A program made the position numbers and the translations under genes. From Arthrobacter sp. EPSL27 (GTDB lineage: Bacteria > Actinomycetota > Actinomycetes > Actinomycetales > Micrococcaceae), in contig NZ_LNUT01000001.1 of NCBI RefSeq assembly GCF_001512305.1, forward strand, positions 124,001 to 188,000: a DNA stretch of 64,000 nt. The letters are read 5' to 3'. This document shows, in pieces, positions 59,421 through 64,000 of the stretch; positions within the stretch are counted from its first letter, which is position 1; each line of letters begins with the position of its first letter. Below the pieces are notes generated by a model, which was not told the origin of the DNA, did not search any database, and was given only the letters and a program-made list of their open reading frames with translations.

Positions 59421-60635
59421 TTAGAGCCTCCCTTGCATTGGTGCGACTGTGAGCTTGACTGTTTCGGTGTGGTCGCCGTCGACGGCCATGATGCGGACCC
59501 GGTAGACGCCGGGCTCGATCATGGGGTGGCCGGGGCCCACGTTGATCTGAGCCCACTCGCCCGGTAGGTACTGGCCGAGGCCGGGGCGTTGATCGGCGCG
59601 GACCTGAAGGCTCCATTGGTCCCAAGGGGCCAGCGAGTCGGCGAGGAGCCGGTCGGCGACGGCGTCGAGAATGTGCTGATCCTCGACGTCCTTGGAAGCA
59701 ATGTCGGTTTCGGTCCAAGGGAAGCCCGCATTTACGAGGCGAAGGTCGGTGGACCATGCGAGCTTCATGTTGCGTTCCTGCCCGTTGCCGGGAACCCAAG
59801 CGCGGGCGGCCATGCCCGTAGCGTCGCGCTTGACGCCGAGCTTGACGACGCCGGACTCGGCTACGGCGGTATCCCAGAGCCAGTCGGGGCCGGACTGGAC
59901 TAGGAGCGGCTGGGCGTCGGTGCCGGTTTCCATTACCCACTCGACGATCGTTGGATCGTCGGCCTTGAAGCGGGGCCGGAACCTAATGTCAGGCCCGTTC
60001 TGGACTTCAGTCAGTTGCCGGAGGCGCTCGCCGATGTTGCCGAGGTCGTAGCCCTGATAGTTCCGTTCGTTGGTTCCGGACTCGATCGCGGGGAGGACGA
60101 TGTTTAGCGACCCGGCGTTCGAGCCGTCGGGGCGTGTAAACGGGTTGTCCTGAATGCTGATCCGCACGAGCTCGCGGGCGATCGAGCCGAGCGAGAGGTT
60201 GCGGAGCTTGATTTCGACGGAGTTCGGCGGTCCCCAGTTGTACCGCCACCAGTTAGCGAGCCAGTCCTGAGCCGTCATGGCGACGGACGGGGCATTACCG
60301 GGGAGCACCTTGCGGGTGTCGAAGACGGACCAGAGGCCGGAGGCCGTGAGCGCGAGCTCTTCCCGCTCGGCGTCGTAGTCCTGAGTCCAGATCGGCCCGC
60401 ATTCGAGAATCTGCCCGTTGTAGGCGATTCCGAGGCTTTGCCGGAGCGCCATAGTCGCTAGGCGGACCTCGATGTTCCGCAGCTCCTCGGAGTTGACCTT
60501 CAGCGAGGCTTGGATCGGGCCAGGGCCGTTTAGGCGCATGCCCCACGAGACTTTAGACGGGGGGAAGAAGGCCGAGATTTCCCCGGTGACGGTGTTGCAT
60601 AGGAACGCCTGATAGCCGACGTTTTCTACCACCAT
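59421..60635 (-). CDS. Gp37-like siphovirus tail protein
   Basis: 404 residues, no signal peptide. MVVENVGYQAFLCNTVTGEISAFFP then RLNGPGPIQASLKVN begin the pattern of the ReqiPepy6 Gp37-like tail family, a baseplate-hub type protein (related to Gp27/Tal). The later WAQINVGPGHPMIEPGVYRVRIMAVDGD stretch is the typical OB-like end. It links the tail tube to the receptor-binding proteins. The ATG overlaps the distal-tail gene by 10 nt. Confidence 0.75.
   Translation of the reverse strand: MVVENVGYQAFLCNTVTGEISAFFPPSKVSWGMRLNGPGPIQASLKVNSEELRNIEVRLATMALRQSLGIAYNGQILECGPIWTQDYDAEREELALTASGLWSVFDTRKVLPGNAPSVAMTAQDWLANWWRYNWGPPNSVEIKLRNLSLGSIARELVRISIQDNPFTRPDGSNAGSLNIVLPAIESGTNERNYQGYDLGNIGERLRQLTEVQNGPDIRFRPRFKADDPTIVEWVMETGTDAQPLLVQSGPDWLWDTAVAESGVVKLGVKRDATGMAARAWVPGNGQERNMKLAWSTDLRLVNAGFPWTETDIASKDVEDQHILDAVADRLLADSLAPWDQWSLQVRADQRPGLGQYLPGEWAQINVGPGHPMIEPGVYRVRIMAVDGDHTETVKLTVAPMQGRL
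60134..60141 (+). repeat. GTGTAAAC site 10
   Basis: Within the Gp37-like gene (PFTR codons). Confidence 0.65.
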
Positions 60636-62032
60636 GCGGGCCTCATTTCTAGGGTCATTTGAGCGCCGGTGTTGCCGGGTGACTCGAAGAGATAGGTGTT
60701 ACGGGTCCGGCCGGGGACGCGGGTCCACTCGCGGCGGGTCAGGTAGCCCGAGCGGTCGGCGTAGCCGTCCAGCAGCACGGAGCCGTCGCCGGCGTTGATT
60801 ACGAGGCGCTGGCCCTCGAGGACCGGCTCGGAGTAGATCAGGCGGGCGCCTGTCGAGACTTCCGTGATGGTGAAGCCAGGGGCGTAGCCGGTGATCGTAA
60901 AGACCGGAGCCGCGTCAGCTGTGCCGACGTTTTCCAACGTGGCCGTACCGGGGGAGCCAGCGGCGCCGAAGTCGAGGACTCCGGCCGTACCGGTCGACGC
61001 GACGGGCGGGGTCGTGCCAAGGTAGGCGTCTCCGGCCCATCCGCGCTCGCCGCCGACGGTCGTGCCGCCGATAACGTTCTCGGCGTAGAAGTAGGCCGAG
61101 TTCGCCGGGGCGACGGCAGAGTGTGTAAACGTCTGCCACGAGTTCAGCGTCGAGAAGGCCGTTACCGGGCCAGCGGAGGAGCCGATTTCGGTGCCGGAGG
61201 AGTTGAAGAACCGGAGCGTAATCTTGCCGTCGAAGCCCGCCGTGTCCACGCCCATATCGACGCTTGCGTAGGCCGTTTGACCGGGGGTGATCGGGACCAG
61301 GCCGGGGCCGACTGACGTAGGCGTGCCGGTAGAGGTTCCGGTCGTGCCCATGTTGCGGCCGTACCAGAGGTAGGAGCCGGTGCCAGACTTCGTGACGACG
61401 ATCGCCGGGCGACCGTTGATGATTTCGTAGGTTCGGACGTAGGCGCCGGAGGTTCCCCAGCCGTTGCCGTCATACGGTGCCGCGTTGTTTGCGAGGTTGC
61501 CGGGTGACGTGTGGACGTAGCCGCCCGATCCGAAGAGGTCGAAGGCGAGGCCGCCGCCCGGTGCCGCCGCGAGGGTCGACGCCGTGAGCGGGAGGCCGTA
61601 CTTGCGCGGGTCAGGAGCAACCATGTCGATCATGAAGAAAATGTCGAGGTTGCCGTCCCAGTTGACCGTAGGGGTGCCTTGGATAAAGACCGTCGCCTCG
61701 CGGTAGCCGAGGTCGGCGTCGTTCACGATGAACTTGCCCGCCGTGCCGTCGGCCAGGGCCGCCGCCAGCGTGTCGGTCATGCGGGCCGCGTCGCCTCGGT
61801 TTCCCGTGAAGATATGGCCGCCGAGGGTGATTACGCGCTGATCGCGCCAGCCGCGCTCCGAGAAGGAACCGTGCGCCCAAAGGCGAGCGGTCCCTTCCCG
61901 GCGCGTGCCAGCGGGGGAAAACCAGCCGTCAAGGTGGGTGAGCACCTGATTGGTTCCCGGCTGGAGCTCCAGCATTTCGCCGGTCGTCAGCGTCAGGGAC
62001 GCCGCCGTGGTGGTGAAGGTTTCGAGAGCCAT
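60626..62032 (-). CDS. Distal tail protein with inserted carbohydrate-binding-like domain
   Basis: 468 residues. The ends match a distal-tail (Dit) pattern: LELQPGTNQVLTHLDGWFSPAGT with RDQRVITLGGHIF at the start and LIYSEPVLEGQRLVINAGDGSVLLDGYADR near the end. The middle (about residues 165-330) is a beta-sandwich insert resembling a CBM or galactose-binding-like domain (QTAYASVDMGVDTAG, then ITLRFFNSSGTEIGSSAGPV). Evolved Dit proteins with such inserts bind host glycans. The TMP stop overlaps its start by 1 nt. Confidence 0.72.
   Translation of the reverse strand: MALETFTTTAASLTLTTGEMLELQPGTNQVLTHLDGWFSPAGTRREGTARLWAHGSFSERGWRDQRVITLGGHIFTGNRGDAARMTDTLAAALADGTAGKFIVNDADLGYREATVFIQGTPTVNWDGNLDIFFMIDMVAPDPRKYGLPLTASTLAAAPGGGLAFDLFGSGGYVHTSPGNLANNAAPYDGNGWGTSGAYVRTYEIINGRPAIVVTKSGTGSYLWYGRNMGTTGTSTGTPTSVGPGLVPITPGQTAYASVDMGVDTAGFDGKITLRFFNSSGTEIGSSAGPVTAFSTLNSWQTFTHSAVAPANSAYFYAENVIGGTTVGGERGWAGDAYLGTTPPVASTGTAGVLDFGAAGSPGTATLENVGTADAAPVFTITGYAPGFTITEVSTGARLIYSEPVLEGQRLVINAGDGSVLLDGYADRSGYLTRREWTRVPGRTRNTYLFESPGNTGAQMTLEMRPAWW
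61123..61130 (+). repeat. GTGTAAAC site 11
   Basis: Within the Dit-like gene, in the inserted domain (TFTH codons). Confidence 0.65.
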
Positions 62033-64000
62033 TAGCGCCCAACTCCTGCCCTAAGTAGCTTCCTAGCCGCGAGCTCGGCGTAAGCCTCCTCGGACATAGG
62101 AACGTTGAAGTGGTTTTCCTGATGGATAGGTGCCTGGGCGCCTCCGTTGCCCCGCGTAGCCGCGTCCACGAGAGCGCCCTGAATGCCTCCGGCCTGAACG
62201 TCCGGGCCGATGATGGAAGCCCCGGCCGGGATCGAAGCGAGGGCCGCGACCGAGCGCTCGACGTCGTGGTGCATATCCTGAATACCGAGGATCAGACCCT
62301 CGCCGATGTTCACGCCGAAGCCGCGGAATACGCGGGACGGGGAGTGAATACCGAGTAGGTCTTTGAAGACGCCCACGATCGGGCCAGGGACCAGAGAGAG
62401 GATCGCGCGGCCGATAGCGCCCATCATTGAGCCGATGCCGTTCACGAGGCCCTGAATGATGTTCTGGCCGATGCCGAAGAGGGCTGAGCCGGCGTTCCAC
62501 ATGGCGCCGGTAATGCGCCCGATCAGGCCGCCGAAGAAGCCGAGCACCTGCCCGATTCCGCCAGAGACGCCGGAGACGATCGAGTTCCAAGCGCCACCGA
62601 GGAAGCCGACGATGCCGTTCCAGACGGAGCCCCAGACGCCGGAGATTGCCCCGAGCACGCCGCTGATTACGGAGAGCACGACGCGGATCGCGCCGCCGAT
62701 TAGGGCCGTGATCGTGTTCCAGATGCCCGCCACGATGTTTTGGATGCCGGACCAGACGCTCGACCAGTTGCCGGTGATGATGCCGGTCACGACTTGGATC
62801 ACGCCCTGAGCGATCTGCATGGCATTCCGGATCACGTCGGCTACCACGCTGAAGACCGTCACGACGACGGGGAGGAGCGCGGAAATGACCGGGATCAGGA
62901 GCCCCGCGATCATCTGCACCAGCGGGCCGACCGCGCTCACTACGTTCCCGAAGATCGAGACAAGCGGAGGCATGACCGAAGTCACCAAGTTGGTAATGAC
63001 CGGGGCCAGCTGAGCCATGAGAGTCGTCGCCAGCGGGACTACCGCCGTGAGGACGTTCATGATGATCGGGACAAGGAGTGTAAACGCGTTGCCGAAGGTG
63101 AAGATCATGGACGTTATGGCGGGCATGATCGCGACGAAGACGCCGGACAGGGTCTGCACGAAGGTCGACACGAGCGGGACGATCTGAGCCAGGGCCACGG
63201 TCAGCGTCCCAGCGATTCCGACGCCTAGCTGCATGATCGCGCCGAGGAGGACCGGGAGGACCGGCTCCAGCGAGCGGAAGAGGAGGCTCAGCGGGGAGAG
63301 CTGGGACGCTACGAGGAGCGCTACCTGTCCGAGAGGCTGGAGGGCGTCCCAGATAGGCCGGAGCGCGTTAGCTACCTGCTCGAAGACTCCGGCGAGGCCG
63401 GAGCTTGTCACGTCGCCGTCGTTGGCCTTCCACGCCGCGCCGAAGGCTCGGACGGCGCCGATCAGCGGCTCGAAGGCGCCACTGAGGCCGCCCTGCCCGA
63501 GCATGTTTGCCCATCCCTGGAGGGTTGGCATGACGTTGGTATTGATCCATCCGAAGGTCGACGTCAGGACCGGGAGGAAGGCCGTGCCGATTGCGGCGGT
63601 GATGTTGCCCCAGCCGGCCTTCATTCGTTCCAGCTGGCCCGCGTAGGTCGCGGACTCCTTGGCGAAGTTGCCGTGCGCGTCGGCGGTCTGCTTCGTGATG
63701 AGCGAGAGGATCGCGGCCTTCTTCGCCGTGTCCGTGTACTCACCGCCGACCTTCTGGGCGCCCATAGCGGCGGCCTCGGCCTCGATCGCGGCGGCGTTCA
63801 GGGTCACGCCGTACCGCTCGATCGGGTCCATTTCGCCCTTCAGGGCCGAGGAAAGGGCCTCGACGGCGTCGGACGTGGTCCCGCCAAACATGGAGGCCAT
63901 ATCGGCGCCGAGGGTAATCAGGTCGTTGGTCTTCCCGGCGAGCTCCTCCATAGGGATGCCCGCGTTCTTCAGCTGGGAGCCGATCAGCGTGCCGAGGGTG
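62032..64000 (-). CDS. Tape measure protein (partial, 5' end outside the window)
   Basis: At least 656 residues in the window; the frame is open to the right edge. Long hydrophobic and Gly/Ala/Ile-rich stretches (GVIQVVTGIITGNWSSVWSGI, repeated WNTI and VWNGIV turns) and helical N-terminal parts fit a siphovirus tape measure, whose length sets tail length and which forms the DNA channel. ATG codons at 63951 and later are internal. The C-terminus (AAIHQ... IHQENHFNVPMSEEAYAELAARKLLRA) is standard for actinophages. GTGTAAAC site 12 is inside. Confidence 0.88.
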   Translation of the reverse strand, partial: TLGTLIGSQLKNAGIPMEELAGKTNDLITLGADMASMFGGTTSDAVEALSSALKGEMDPIERYGVTLNAAAIEAEAAAMGAQKVGGEYTDTAKKAAILSLITKQTADAHGNFAKESATYAGQLERMKAGWGNITAAIGTAFLPVLTSTFGWINTNVMPTLQGWANMLGQGGLSGAFEPLIGAVRAFGAAWKANDGDVTSSGLAGVFEQVANALRPIWDALQPLGQVALLVASQLSPLSLLFRSLEPVLPVLLGAIMQLGVGIAGTLTVALAQIVPLVSTFVQTLSGVFVAIMPAITSMIFTFGNAFTLLVPIIMNVLTAVVPLATTLMAQLAPVITNLVTSVMPPLVSIFGNVVSAVGPLVQMIAGLLIPVISALLPVVVTVFSVVADVIRNAMQIAQGVIQVVTGIITGNWSSVWSGIQNIVAGIWNTITALIGGAIRVVLSVISGVLGAISGVWGSVWNGIVGFLGGAWNSIVSGVSGGIGQVLGFFGGLIGRITGAMWNAGSALFGIGQNIIQGLVNGIGSMMGAIGRAILSLVPGPIVGVFKDLLGIHSPSRVFRGFGVNIGEGLILGIQDMHHDVERSVAALASIPAGASIIGPDVQAGGIQGALVDAATRGNGGAQAPIHQENHFNVPMSEEAYAELAARKLLRAGVGR
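63078..63085 (+). repeat. GTGTAAAC site 12
   Basis: Within the tape measure gene (AFTL codons). Confidence 0.65.

Larger units (their letters stand above)
40276..64000. mobile_element. Siphovirus-type prophage (partial; runs beyond the window)
   Basis: From the broken comM to the right edge nearly all genes are phage genes. The minus-strand core carries tail, lysis-zone, nucleotide and replication modules; a plus-strand RM operon sits at the attachment end. GC is mostly similar to the host except for the RM operon. Integrase, repressor, terminase, portal, capsid and endolysin are not in the window. The core looks intact, with no frameshifts seen in the genes read. Confidence 0.9.

Noticed and set aside
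43938..63085. GTGTAAAC as DnaA boxes or parS sites
   Set aside because: DnaA boxes (TTATCCACA type) and parS (TGTTTCACGTGAAACA) do not match; the sites are scattered through coding regions of one element.
1..64000. tRNA, rRNA or insertion-sequence genes
   Set aside because: I looked for tRNA-like cloverleaf starts and ends, rRNA stretches and transposase motifs and saw none. A tRNA scan would settle this.

Overview
The window is high-GC chromosomal DNA from an actinobacterium of the Micrococcaceae, most likely Arthrobacter or a close relative such as Pseudarthrobacter. The basis is the conserved gene order (rnc-mutM, smc-ftsY, amtB-glnK, ffh, rpsP-khpA-rimM-trmD-rplS-lepB-rnhB-DUF2469-yraN-comM), the fused oleBC gene, and frequent GTG/TTG starts. 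The species is inferred; no search was run.

Host part (1 to about 40275). rnc and mutM open the window. A roughly 14 kb block then separates mutM from smc. It holds an olefin (head-to-head hydrocarbon) cluster oleA-oleBC-oleD, a methyltransferase, a trio encoding an exported protein, an MFS carrier and a beta-propeller protein, and a 1585-residue exported protein with four DUF4082 repeats. Next come smc and ftsY, a glycosidase, an MFS exporter and the nitrogen operon amtB-glnK with a GlnR-like box. A 1 kb non-coding stretch of four structured repeats follows, in the place where glnD might be expected, then zwf, ffh, a hydrolase, an amidohydrolase and a two-domain VOC protein. The ribosomal/tRNA-modification/secretion block runs to yraN.

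Prophage part (about 40276 to beyond 64000). The comM gene is cut after codon 27 and a siphovirus-type prophage begins. Nearest the attachment end is a lower-GC, plus-strand restriction-modification operon of two C5 methyltransferases and one HNH nuclease. The phage core follows on the minus strand, read right to left. It encodes tape measure, tail proteins, an S74 self-cleaving tail protein, a receptor-binding protein, two small membrane proteins, a dNMP kinase, a PD-(D/E)XK nuclease, a phiC31-gp3-like recombination directionality factor, a redoxin, a resolvase-like nuclease, a primase-helicase, a family A polymerase, a sigma-like factor and an SprT-like protein. Integrase, repressor, head genes and the rest of comM should lie to the right of the window.

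The most unusual signals are two dispersed repeat families confined to the prophage. The first is twelve exact copies of GTGTAAAC, ten in one orientation, a pattern like the stoperators of cluster A mycobacteriophages. The second is five copies of a bipartite element, AGGGAGCCAK-N12-TGCTC, with fixed spacing. Three of these end exactly 41 nt before a start codon and all lie upstream of a phage gene. The phage encodes its own sigma-like protein, so the second family may be its promoter set. The host repeat field at 25.9-26.7 kb is a separate unexplained structured element.
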